Shown piece after piece: positions 41,788 through 53,579 of a stretch of DNA of 64,000 nt. This DNA comes from Trichobilharzia regenti (Eukaryota; Platyhelminthes; Trematoda; Strigeidida; Schistosomatidae). The DNA lies in the NCBI GenBank assembly GCA_944472135.2, contig OX235270.1, positions 40,982,352 through 41,046,351 on the forward strand, in the 5' to 3' direction. The position numbers were made by a program, and so were the translations under genes. The notes under the pieces are model-generated. The model saw nothing but the letters and a program-made list of their open reading frames with translations, was not told the origin of the DNA and did not search any database. The first letter of the stretch is position 1. Each line of letters starts with the position of its first letter.

Positions 41788-43203
41788 ACATTCATTTTTC
41801 GTAAACACAAGTCTGGCTCGAAAACTGAACTCAGTATCTTCCGTCCGATCATTATCACACCTATAGGATTAAGAATCATGGGGAGACTAGTCAAAGATAT
41901 CTTAATCAAACATATGCTTAGCTGCAATATTATAATTCCGAAACAACATGGATTTTTGAGATCCAGATCATGTTTAACATGTCACCTTGACTTCTTCAAT
42001 TTTGTAGCCAGCAGTCGTGACAGACGGAAACTAGTACTTGTCATCTACTTTGACATTTCTAAGGCATTTGACCGTGTTGACCATATACTGCTAACCAATA
42101 AGCTGAACTCCTTAGGAATACGTGACCCATTATTAGGAGGGCTTAAATCATTCCTTAACAATAGGTCCCAAATAGTTAAACTCGGGTCTGCAACCTCCGA
42201 ACCTAGCCCTATCACTTCTGGTGTAGTACAAGGTAGTGTCATTGGACCCCTCCTGTTTACACTATACATCAATGACATATGCGCTTGCTTCACGCACGGG
42301 AAACCATTCATCTTTGCAGATGACCTAAAAGTAGCTTATACATTCCAAAATGATGGCTTAGGGTACTTCGAGAACGTAGTGCAGAAGGAATTAGATAAAA
42401 TGACTGCTTGGTCTTCCCTATGGAATCTCCAATTTATTCTGAACAAATGTGGCTGGATCTGCTTCGGCGCACCCTCAGTTGACCTGAAATTAACGCTTCA
42501 ATCTGCTAACCTAACCAGACTCCGAAGTGTCGTTGACCTAGGCCTGAGGTACTCTAGTGACTTGACATTCTCTGAGCAAGTAGCATCAAAGACTAGAAAA
42601 TCGAGCATGCTCTTACGATGCATACTCAGGAACTTTCACGACAATGAAGCCAAGCTTATTCTGTACAAAACATGTGTCAGACCACTACTAGAATACTGTC
42701 CATTTATTATAAGCAGCACTCGCACACGTGATAAGCTAAGGATGGAAAGTATCCAACGATATTTTACCTCACAACTACTTGGCTACGATTGTAAGAAAGA
42801 CTACATCTCACGGTGCATGATCCTAAAACTTGACCCACTTTGGACAAGGCGACTTATTATAAACCTAATATTCTTCTTTAAAGTCCTTCACAAAATATCA
42901 TTCTCAGGTAACAAGGACATACAATTCGCACAGGAAGGTTCTTACGATCTGCGTAACCAAACTTCCACAGTGACCACTCATTCTTTTAAGTCAACACTCC
43001 GTGAAAACGTCTTCACAGCGATGTATTCTAAAATGTGTAATAGCCTGTCCCTAGGCGTCAGAAATTGCTCTTCGGTTATAAGATTCAAACGCTCTCTATA
43101 CAGACTGTTTCACTCTACTGATTATATTAATAAACTATTTAATCCTAGAACGAATCAAGCACTAATCTACTACAGCACCTAAAAGACGCACTTCAACACC
43201 CTT
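41788..43203 (+). pseudogene. LINE1 segment 3: reverse transcriptase
   Basis: Resumes the LINE1 RT interrupted at 28318; the frame is open from 41788 (T-F-I-F-R-K-H-K, aligning with the Y-I-L-P-K-H-K of LINE2) to the stop at 43182. Motifs: F-R-P-I-I-I-T-P, Q-H-G-F-L-R-S-R-S, motif A F-D-I-S-K-A-F-D-R-V, S-G-V-V-Q-G-S-V-I-G-P and the catalytic F-A-D-D-L-K (about residue 145 counted from 41878). The first residue of the last box is F rather than Y, common in some RTs. It encodes the part of RT that LINE1 segment 2 lacks; the two are separated by 13.5 kb. Confidence 0.85.
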
Positions 43204-43245
43204 AGCGAGAGCTGGGCATTAACGGTTTACGAGAAGTGACTGACA
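43204..43245 (+). repeat. LTR stub of copy C
   Basis: Only the last ~42 bp of the LTR (GCGAGAGCTGGGCATTAACGG to GTGACTGACA) is present, joined to the LINE1 3' UTR. Confidence 0.8.
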
Positions 43246-43369
43246 AATTCTGATGGTAGAAACAGATCTGGCGGATTCAGACAGTTGGTGAAAGTTTGGA
43301 TAGTCACCGTTCATCTTTCCTGGTGCTGGTCAAGCCTGGAACGTTTTTGGAATCGGGTCAAGTTCAACA

Positions 43370-45292
43370 ATGCCTGGGTCAAAGAAGGGACAGAGTGTCT
43401 TGGATGCAAACAGGAAAGTAAGTCATGGTGACTTGTCTGAATTTTGTAACGATGTGTCTGATGTTAAGCATGACATGGTTGATGTTACTGTTTCGCCGTT
43501 CAGGGATAATAGGAACATCAAACTCCCTAAATTAGAACCACGATGTTTTGATGGAAACCCGGCCGATTATTTACAATTTTTAAAGGAGTTTGAGATCATG
43601 TTGAGTGGTTTTTTATTAAATGATGAATTGAAGTTAATGTATTTGATGAGATATTGCACTGGAGATGCTTCAAGAGCTATATAGTGCTGTAAGTTTATGA
43701 AGCCAAAAGAGGGCTACGATGAGGCTATGAGCATATTACGTCAAAGGTTTGGAAGACCTTCGATGATTGCAGGGAAATTATTCGAGGCTGTTAAGGGTAA
43801 TGGTGGTCAATTACAGGATGACTCCCAGGCACTCACTGAGTTTTTAGATAATTTGCTAATTTACAAGAATGGAATGATTTCGATGAATCGCATGAGTGAC
43901 CTCAACTCGAGTTTTATACTAGAAGTAATAGCAAGACGTCTACCTACTCGACTGCAAAGGAAGTGGGTGAAGATAAGCTCCCGTATGGAGGATGAGGGTA
44001 TCGAGCCAAAATTTGATGATATCCTGAAACTGGTAAAAGATATTGTCAATCAATCTATGAGCAAGTTCGCCAGTATATTGAATCTCACCCCTAGAATAGA
44101 GCAGTCTGAGGGAAAAACACACTCATTGATGACGAATAGGCCTCAGAGAGGTGGATATCGAGAAGGCTCCATGATGTCTAGTAATGTACATAGACCTAGT
44201 GAGTGTAACAGGTTTCGTAGTACATCCTCAACAGATAAGTTGCAGGATGCAAGACAAACACGGTTGTGTTTCACACGTTTGCAAGAGGTGCGTACAAAGT
44301 TGAACTGTGAACCAGTGAGCAAGTTCAGTGATAAGCTAAATGTAAACTACAGGCATGGCTCCAAATTGTGTGACGACAATGGTGTGGTCAAGAAGTCTGC
44401 AGTTGCAACTGGTAAGCCATTGTTGAATAGAGTGTCACAGAATAGAGTTACTGCTTCAGAGTCCAGTTCTGACCCTACAAGTGTACAAGGTATTACTAGT
44501 CAGAGTGAAGTTATAAAACCTTTTAGGATTTGCGAGGACGAACCAAAATTCTCTACTTCTGTTATTAAAGAGTTTGAAAATGATGAAGTTGACGGTAAAG
44601 TGAATATTCGTGATAATGATCATGATAGTGCAGATTTGTCTTTGGTTGATCATGATGAGATGAGGGATATGCCTACTACTGCTAAGTTAAACAAGGGTTC
44701 TGTACAACTACAACGTGAAGTAGAAATAAATGCAGATGCAGTTGCAGAAAGCATGCATAATTGTGAGACCGTCAGTGTGATTGATCAGCATGTAGCCCAC
44801 CTATCATCAGATGCTAGTGCTAAACCTGAGCTGATAGTAAAAGACAGCAGTGGTGGTGAACTTATAGGTAGACAAACTTCTGAAAGTCGAGGAACAACAG
44901 CTATTGATCCACCGCTAACTTCATCAACTGATATCAATCAGTCGTCGTCGGTGCTGTCATCCACAATGAAACAGACGCTCATCAACTCAAGTATCTTGTG
45001 CAATGACTATGGTAGTATCAGTTCGTTTGAAAGGACGAATATCAATGGTCAGTTTAGTGAGGATAAGCCAAGTGTAAACGAGAGAGTAATTGTCAAATTG
45101 ACTTGCACGAATAAAGGCATTTCTAGTTTCAAGTTACTATTTGAATGCTATTATCTTTGGTGTAAATTACTCTGTTTCTACACTTGGTTGATGAGATATG
45201 TCGTGTGTTTGTTGGTCATCAATATTCTACGATACAATGACATGGGCGTGTTGCCGTTCAGATTTGAGGATATAGCTGATAGAAGGAAGTAA
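43370..45292 (+). pseudogene. Gag-TM protein gene, copy C (amber at codon 105)
   Basis: A 640-codon frame from ATG to TAA with one in-frame TAG at 43682-43684; otherwise open. The Gag part precedes the amber by 104 residues, and an ATG lies four codons after it. The C-terminal half encodes the linker and the membrane segment (residues ~580-610). Its linker differs from B and D at several positions (for example around 44850-44940), so it is not merely a duplicate of them. No protease, RT, RNase H or integrase. Confidence 0.85.
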
Positions 45293-46284
45293 GCAAATGA
45301 ACTCTGCGACGATTTTCCAACCTAGGGCGTCAGCCTGAGAAGGGTTGTAGGCGTACTGGTGTACGTCTTACAGTTCTTCAAGGGTAGTTCGTCAAGGCAG
45401 AATCCACAACATTTGATGTGTTGATTGTACATATGTTTGTGTTACATAATTGTGTGAGTTCCAATTGATGTAACTGTTGGTTAACCTCTTTGTGTCCGGA
45501 CATTCCACAAATTACAATTATCAACCTGAGAAGGGTTGCAGTCGTACTGGTGTAAGTCCTGCGATTCTTCAAAGGAATTCCATCGAGACACGATCTGCGA
45601 GTTTGTGTGTACTGTTTGTATATACGTGTGGTGTGTCATATCAATTGGTGTATTTTGGATTCATTGTGTTTACTTGTTGTTTTCGTATCTTGTTGTTATT
45701 GCGTAATTTTGTTAAAATTTTCGTCGTGATTATTTCTGAAGTTGTTTCGAGTCTTCTACATCCGTGAATGAATTGATTGACGTTAAGGACAGCAGATGGG
45801 TCGTATACGCCGTGGAGGCTAGGCTATTGCTGAGAATGAAATGCACACGGAGATAATTGTTAGCTGCGGTCCCACACGCCGGGGAGAAAGAGTGTAAACG
45901 ACTGAGGCTCGCATGCGTCACCGCTACTAGAACTGAGGCAGAATGAGTGATAAGCGATTTCAGTGGTAATTGGTAGTGAGTAGATAAGAGGATGTGCGTA
46001 GAGTATCATGAGGTGGTGCTATGGTCACGTTGCATTCTGCAAGAGTCATTCTAGCAAGTGGCGATTGTGTTGCAAGAGGATGTGTCAAGTGGAGGTCTCT
46101 GTCTGGAGGCGCGGGTCGTCAGCGATGTGTGAGATTGCTGTTGGTATGCTTGTGGTGTGTTGGCTTTTCTGTTTGTTTTCCATTTCAGCTCTGTCCGTGT
46201 GACCCAGGTTCTCGCAATGGAATCCAAGTCAACGTGTATTGGTCGTGAAGGAAAAAAGGGTTGGATCCCTTTTTTGCCGGGGAG
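45293..46284 (+). other. Copy C 3' noncoding region with two hairpin units
   Basis: Only two of the ~190-bp hairpin units are present (about 45336-45379 and 45534-45574). In the first, one stem strand reads CTTACA where B has CCTACA, replacing a G-C pair by G-U. The purine-tract hairpin lies near 46251-46277. Confidence 0.75.
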
Positions 46285-46642
46285 TGTCAATGGAGTTGAA
46301 GATTGAACGATCAATTCATGGTTGTTTGCTCAAAATCAACTTCCCCAATTTTCGCGGAGGCATCAATAAGACAGTCATCGTCTCATCATTCGCTGTTCAG
46401 AAAGAAGAGTGAAACATCGTCAGAAGTAATCTTATGATTTATTATTGTAATATTTGTTTTCAGACCTAAGTTCGCTTATTCCTTTTATATGTTGGTGTAA
46501 CAATACAGAAATATCAAACGGCAGATCGGTGTTTTGGTTATTTCGTCCGTTATAACTAAGCGTTTCTGAAATCTTCGAAGAACAGCGTGGGCCCGAGCGC
46601 AGCGAGAGCTGAGCATTAACGGTTTTTGCGACGTGATTGACA
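46285..46642 (+). repeat. LTR shared by copies C and D
   Basis: 358 bp, TGTCAATGGAG to GTGATTGACA. It serves as 3' LTR of C and 5' LTR of D. The polyadenylation word is AATACA in place of AATAAA. Confidence 0.9.
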
Positions 46643-46786
46643 GTTTCTGACGATAGAAACACATCTGGCGGATTGAAACAGTTGGTGAAAGTTTGGATAG
46701 TCGCCGTTCATTTTTCCTGGTGCCGGTCAAGTCCTCTTTGAACAAGCAATATCTGGAACGATTTTGGAATCGGGTCAAGTTCAACA

Positions 46787-48709
46787 ATGCCTGGGTCAAA
46801 GAAGGGACAGAGTGTCTTGGATGCAAACAGGAAAGTAAGTCATGGTGACTTGTCTGAATTTTGTAACGATGTGTCTGATGTTAAGCATGACATGGTTGAT
46901 GTTACTGTTTCGCCGTTCAGGGATAATAGGAACATCAAACTCCCTAAATTAGAACCACGATGTTTTGATGGAAACCCGGCCGATTATTTACAATTTTTAA
47001 AGGAGTTTGAGATCATGTTGAGTGGTTTTTTATTAAATGATGAATTGAAGTTAATGTATTTGATGAGATATTGCACTGGAGATGCTTCAAGAGCTATATA
47101 GTGCTGTAAGTTTATGAAGCCAAAAGAGGGCTACGATGAGGCTATGAGCATATTACGTCAAAGGTTTGGAAGACCTTCGATGATTGCAGGGAAATTATTC
47201 GAGGCTGTTAAGGGTAATGGTGGTCAATTACAGGATGACTCCCAGGCACTCACTGAGTTTTTAGATAATTTGCTAATTTACAAGAATGGAATGATTTCGA
47301 TGAATCGCATGAGTGACCTCAACTCGAGTTTTATACTAGAAGTAATAGCAAGACGTCTACCTACTCGACTGCAAAGGAAGTGGGTGAAGATAAGCTCCCG
47401 TATGGAGGATGAGGGTATCGAGCCAAAATTTGATGATATCCTGAAACTGGTAAAAGATATTGTCAATCAATCTATGAGCAAGTTCGCCAGTATATTGAAT
47501 CTCACCCCTAGAATAGAGCAGTCTGAGGGAAAAACACACTCATTGATGACGAATAGGCCTCAGAGAGGTGGATATCGAGAAGGCTCCATGATGTCTAGTA
47601 ATGTACATAGACCTAGTGAGTGTAACAGGTTTCGTAGTACATCCTCAACAGATAAGTTGCAGGATGCAAGACAAACACGGTTGTGTTTCACACGTTTGCA
47701 AGAGGTGCGTACAAAGTTGAACTGTGAACCAGTGAGCAAGTTCAGTGATAAGCTAAATGTAAACTACAGGCATGACTCCGAATTGTGTGACGATAACGGT
47801 GTGGTCAAGAAGTCTGCAGTTGCAACTGGTAAGCCATTGTTGAATAGAGTGTCACAGAATAGAGTTACTGCTTCAGAGTCCAGTTCTGACCCTACAAGTG
47901 TACAAGGTATTACTAGTCAGAGTGAAGTTATAAAACCTTTTAGGATTTGCGAGGACGAACCAAAATTCTCTACTTCTGTTATTAAAGAGTTTGAAAATGA
48001 TGAAGTTGACGGTAAAGTGAATATTCGTGATAATGATCATGATAGTGCAGATTTGTCTTTGGTTGATCATGATGAGATGAGGGATATGCCTACTACTGCT
48101 AAGTTAAACAAGGGTTCTGTACAACTACAACGTGATGTAGAATTGAACGCAGATGCAGTTCCAGAAGTTGTGCATACTTGTGAGACCGTCAGTGTAATTG
48201 ATCAGCGTGTAGCCCACCTATCATCAGATGATAGTGCTAAACCCGAACTAGTAGTGAAAGGCAGCAGTGGTGGTAATCTTGCAGTTGGACAACTATCTGA
48301 GAGCCGAACAAGAACAGCTTCTGATCCACCACTAAGTTCATCACCTTGTGTCACTCAGTCATCGTTGGTGCTGTCATCCACAATGAAACAGACACCCATC
48401 AACTCAAGTATCTTGTGCAATGACTATGGTAGTATCAGTTCGTTTGAAAGGACGAATATCAATGGTCAGTTTAGTGAGGATAAGCCAAGTGTAAACGAGA
48501 GAGTAATTGTCAAATTGACTTGCACGAATAAAGGCATTTCTAGTTTCAAGTTACTATTTGAATGCTATTATCTTTGGTGTAAATTACTCTGTTTCTACAC
48601 TTGGTTGATGAGACATGTCGTGTGTTTGTTGGCCATCTATATTCTACGATACAATGACATGGGCGTGTTGCCGTTCAGATTTGAGGATATAGCTGATAGA
48701 AGGAAGTAA
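46787..48709 (+). pseudogene. Gag-TM protein gene, copy D (amber at codon 105)
   Basis: Same architecture and exactly the same 1923-bp length as B and C, with TAG at 47099-47101 and no other stop. DUF1759-type Gag (about residues 55-205), linker, then the hydrophobic C-terminal segment and D-I-A-D-R-R-K. In the linker near 48140-48350 it agrees with copy B rather than with C. It would give a 104-residue peptide and a 531-residue protein beginning at the ATG at 47114 if the amber is not read through. Confidence 0.85.
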
Positions 48710-49897
48710 GCAAATGAACTCTGCGACGATTTTCCAACCTAGGGCGTCAACCTGAGAAGGGTTGTAGGCGTACTGGTGTAAGTCCTACAGTTCTTCAAAG
48801 GGTAGCGCATCAATAAGCAGTCCAATGTGCTTGGTGTATGATCTTGTACATATGTTCATATTGTATATACTGAATTGATATCATCTGTCATCTAGCTGTT
48901 GGTAATTCTGTTTGTGTCCGGACGACTTCCACTTGGATCATCAACCTGAGAAGGAATGTAGGCGTACTGCTGTAAGTCCTACGGTTCTTCAAGGGTAGTT
49001 TGTCGTGTCAGAATCCACAACATTTGTTGTGTTGATTGTACATATGTTTGTGTTAAATAATTGTGTGAGTTCCAATTGATGTAACTGTTGGTTAACCTCT
49101 TTGTGTCCGGACATTCCACAAATTACAATTATCAACCTGAGAAGGGTTGCAGTCGTACTGGTGTAAGTCCTGCGATTCTTCAAAGGAATTCCATCGAGAC
49201 ACGATCTGCGAGTTTGTGTGTACTGTTTGTATATACGTGTGGTGTGTCATATCAATTGGTGTATTTTGGATTCATTGTGTTTACTTGTTGTTTTCGTATC
49301 TTGTTGTTATTGCGTAATTTTGTTAAAATTTTCGTCGTGATTATTTCTGAAGTTGTTTCGAGTCTTCTACATCCGTGAATGAATTGATTGACGTTAAGGA
49401 CAGCAGATGGGTCGTATACGCCGTGGAGGCTAGGCTATTGCTGAGAATGAAATGCACACGGAGATAATTGTTAGCTGCGGTCCCACACGCTGGGGAGAAA
49501 GAGTGTAAACGACTGAGGCTCGCATGCGTCACCGCTACTAGAACTGAGGCAGAATGAGTGACAAGCGATTTCAATGGTTGTTGTTGGTGAGTATTTAATA
49601 GGATGTGCGTGGAGTATCGTGAGGTGCTGCCATGGTCACGTTGCATTCTGCAAGAGTCATTCTAGCAAGTGGCGATTGTGTTGCAAGAGGATGTGTCAAG
49701 TGGAGGTCTCTGTCTGGAGGCGCGGGTCGTCCGCGATATGTGAGATTGTGCTGTTGGTATGCTTGTGGTGTGTTGGCTTTTCTGTTTGTTTTCCATTTCA
49801 GCTCTGTTCGTGTGACCCAGGTTCCCGCAATGGAATCCAAGTCAACGTGCATTGATCGTGAAGGAAAAAAGGGTTGGATCCCTTTTTTGCCGGGGAG
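48710..49897 (+). other. Copy D 3' noncoding region with three hairpin units
   Basis: Three units as in copy B (hairpins near 48756-48799, 48949-48992 and 49139-49180). The following ~650 bp match copy C with a few changes, and end in the purine-tract hairpin near 49864-49890. Confidence 0.75.
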
Positions 49898-50255
49898 TGT
49901 CAATGGAGTTGAAGATTGAACGATCAATTCATGGTTGTTTGCTCAAAATCAACTTCCCCAATTTTCGCGGAGGCATCAATAAGACAGTCATCGTCTCATC
50001 ATTCGCTGTTCAGAAAGAAGAGTGAAACATCGTCAGAAGTAATCTTATGATTTATTATTGTAATATTTGTTTTCAGACCTTAGTTCGCTTATTCCTTTTA
50101 TATGTTGGTGTAACAATACAGAAATATCAAACGGCAGATCGGTGTTTTGGTTATTTCGTCCGTTATAACTAAGCGTTTCTGAAATCTTCGAAGAACAGCG
50201 TGGGCCGGAGCGTAGCGAGAGCTGAGCATTAACGGTTTATGTGACGTGATTGACA
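49898..50255 (+). repeat. 3' LTR of copy D
   Basis: 358 bp, TGTCAATGGAG to GTGATTGACA; AATACA replaces AATAAA as in the LTR before it. LINE1 3' UTR resumes at 50256. Confidence 0.9.
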
Positions 50256-51063
50256 TAAACATTTATATATATATATCAATATCCTTTTCATGTTCACATG
50301 CTTTCTCTTTCTGATATTCTGCTGCTCCTATTCATCTTCTGGTCGAGGTCAAACAACCCTGCATATAAAATGAAATGAAGATTAATTCCAAACCGTCTAT
50401 CTCATAATCACTCAAATTCCATGAACGATCCAATTCTACCATTTGAAGACACTGGCGAACATGCTGTAAATGAATATTCATGATCTGAAATGAAGAAGCG
50501 ACTGGTTTTCAAACAGTTTTCAACATTTTACTGAACTTACGAATGCAGTCCGCCATGCAGACACAAATGTAGCAAATGGAGAATTCTGGAATCGACCTCG
50601 GCACCATTTGATGCAGTAAAACAACGTAACATGACCTTATCTAGTTTTCGCATCCACGATCAAATTTCCTTCTTGTTATAAAACTACGATAAGACTGCTG
50701 AAAAATGGAATAAATATATCACTGATCTCAACATAATACATCAATAAACTTTAAGCCAAGGGTGCTGTTCACAACAAAGTTATATAGGAGAATTGACTTC
50801 AAGCCTTATTTTACCCAGATATTTGTATTACATTCATCTGATGTCTGGGTTTTTTGTTAATGCGAAGACAATATTTCTATATCTCTTTATGTGCTACACA
50901 AACGGACTTTATAGCAGACTGTTACGACTGACTCTAATGTCAGAAAGAACAACCACACTGTAAATTCCTCATACATCAAATTATGTGTAATTTATATAAT
51001 AACTTATCCATGCCTGTACTATTGGCATGTTCCTGCATAGACAGGAAGAAATATATTATATAT
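50256..51063 (+). other. LINE1 segment 4: 3' UTR and tail
   Basis: Homologous to the LINE2 3' UTR (TATCACTGAT, ATCAATGAACT-like, TTTTTGTTAATGCGAAGACAATA in order). Near its end CATGCC(N9)GGCATG (51009-51029) and TTCCTG(N6)CAGGAA (51030-51047) can fold into two hairpins, followed by a TA-rich tail. Confidence 0.75.
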
Positions 51064-51215
51064 ATATATATCAAGTATTTAACTGTTGAAACATTATTAA
51101 CTTGTAGACAATCTAAGATTTGACATTATACCATACTTGATCGTGCCTGTAAAAATGGCATGCATTTTCATGTACATTTATGTTTATATGAAAATCTAAA
51201 TTATTATTATTACTG
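51064..51215 (+). repeat. Tail of the left inverted-duplication unit
   Basis: Inverted match to 51583-51735 with a handful of differences. In the right-hand copy this tail is contiguous with the arm; in the left-hand copy LINE1 lies between. It contains a LINE 3'-end-like hairpin TGCC(N9)GGCA and an ATT-repeat end. Confidence 0.75.
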
Positions 51216-51582
51216 CACTGCCATAGCTACGGTGGGCCTGTAGTGCACCTCACATGGCATAACAATCAACCTAGGGCTAAAATGTATAGATGAAACCGAA
51301 TCAACTTGATATCAACTAATTAAACTTCTGGTGTGGCTTTGGAAGCCATAGATGTTTTAGTTTTTCTGACGAGTACACATCTAGATAAGCTCAAACGCCA
51401 CTTCGCTCTCTTTTCTTATGCTATGAATGCTCACATACCCTGAATCCGTAGTTCAACTATATTAGCCAGGTGAGTTGTGAGACCACTTTTCGAAATAACT
51501 TTGACTCTTTGCTGTATTCCAATGTACCTCTCATCAGTGCTCATTACTAAATAACTGAGTCTCCTGGAGTTATGTTTTATAA
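51216..51582. other. Spacer at the centre of the inverted duplication
   Basis: 367 bp without recognised gene or repeat. Confidence 0.5.
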
Positions 51583-52324
51583 TATAATAATAATTTATAT
51601 TTTCATATAAACATAAATGTACATGAAAATGCATGCCATTTTTACAGGCACGATCAAGTATGGTATAGTGTCAAATCTTAGATTGTCTACGAGTTAATAA
51701 TGTTTCAACAGTTAAATGTTTGATATATATAATTACACTCATTGTCTGAACCAGGCCGTATAGTTATTGAACTGTACAGTTGTCCTCGAGGTTGGGCGGG
51801 AAAATCGACTTCGTTTCGTTTTCATCCCGTGGTTTTAGGCATACGATAACCAAATAATATTGAGGTAAGTACAACGTTTACAAGGGATTGGAAGCTGTTT
51901 TAGAAAAGTTAAAGTGCTAAGGTGAATCATTAAAATGTAATAAATTAAGTAAGTGCAATATATCATTGATAAATACACTTATATAGGAAACAGAATGGGG
52001 AAGTGACTAATCCTTAGGCCGACAACGTTCATTTGCAATGTATAATAATACCCATATACTTCGTACTATCATGATGTCCACTTTTGGCTTTAATACAATT
52101 ATTTTGAAGCCAGTTGTTTTTACTTCATGCCTTTTTTGTCTATTTGGTGCACAACCGTACCCTACAGAGAATAGGAATAGAACAAGTCGAATCAAATTCA
52201 TAAAGAGCTATAAAATGTTAGGTTTAATGGAATATAATGAGGACCTAGTACAGACGTTATTAGAAGATAAATGAGATAAGACATTGTGAAGTGGTATTTA
52301 AAGATCTGACGATGGATAGGAAGT
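51583..52324 (-). repeat. Right copy of the inverted duplication, uninterrupted
   Basis: The arm 51723-52324 is the reverse complement of 19186-19788 and the tail 51583-51722 that of 51064-51215. It joins arm and tail at a TA-rich point without LINE1, so it is the empty-site version of the left copy. Confidence 0.85.
52038..52274 (+). CDS. 78-residue frame with a signal-like segment, right copy
   Basis: Protein identical to that at 19236-19472 in the inverted arm. Hydrophobic residues 21-38, possible cleavage after FGA, polar remainder. No homology recognised. See the left copy for caveats; the two are one duplicated sequence, so identity alone is not proof of coding. Confidence 0.22.
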   Translation: MYNNTHILRTIMMSTFGFNTIILKPVVFTSCLFCLFGAQPYPTENRNRTSRIKFIKSYKMLGLMEYNEDLVQTLLEDK

Positions 52325-53575
52325 TAATTTATAAGATGCACCATAAATCTGTGCAGATCTCACTTGGTCGCATCTGAACAATAGGCTGAGCGAATGGTTT
52401 ATATTTTAAGGTAGAAGCACGATCTGTCTAGGCTTTCATGATTATATTTTTCAAGATGAAGATCTAAGCCCTCATAAAAATCAGAAATATCTCGAGCCTT
52501 CAAATTTCATATTGCTGTTCCTGCAGAATGACAGGATTCGCCTTAGTGACCACCACCATATATACCGATCAGCTAGCGCCATCCTCTCTCCTTGTCATCA
52601 GTACTTATAAGTTAGGCACGGTATTGATTCATCGGGCTGGTATTGTGTAGTTTAACATTAGAACGAACAGTGGCCTACAGGAATTGGTGAAATGTTGGTT
52701 GTCTTGCGGTAATTTGCAGTATATGGTTGAACTCAGTATTTTCAAAATTTCAGGACACCTGAAAAACTAGGCAGTAGTAATTTCAGTGGCCGCAAAAATG
52801 GTTCCGAATGTGAAAAGTAGGTAAAATAAGCTACTGAATAAATTACTGTGCAATCTTATACGGTATATATTACGCCACTTCAAACTAATCCAAGCCTGTA
52901 TGTCTACTTCACAATCAAGCGACTCAGTTCGACGAAACCTGACGTATTTAGGAAGCTGCGTGAAGCACAGTTACCGTCCCGTCTATAAGCTAACAACACT
53001 ATCGAACTACCTTTCCGGAAGTTATGCTGGCTCCTTATTTGGTAGGTCAGAAACTCAAAATAATGTTATCGAGAATTATCACTGTTGTCGGAGGATGAAT
53101 ATCCAGAATTTATGTCACTATTTAGATATTTCACAACCGACTGAAGTTCACTGCTGTCGCTCGATACCAAACAAACCAATACGGTGTAGCGGTAAATAAT
53201 TCCCCAAAATTACTGACCATAGGAATAGATTGTGTCTAAGAGAAGAATTACATCGTGACCATAGGAATCATCAGTGAACATTGGATACTGATCCTTAGAG
53301 TTTAAGTCGACTTGTTTAGCTGAAGGCTTCCGGTCAAGCATCCCCGCTAATTGGTACTCCGTCGTGTCACTTTCGTGCACGATAACTGGTCAGCTTAGCT
53401 TCCGCTTCAGTCCGCGATTTGGTTCCGAAATATATCTCGTAATTTGGACAATCAATTGTGGTGTTTTCCTTTGCCTTTGGTGCACGAGAAACGAATAATA
53501 GAGAAATTGTTGGTGTAATATCTTGCGTTAATATACTCCGTACAATTCGCGAAAGTCTATACCGTCAACATCTAA
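52325..53575. other. Noncoding stretch
   Basis: No supported gene. A 99-codon frame at 52900-53199 has no recognisable domain. Confidence 0.35.
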
Positions 53576-53579
53576 AAGA

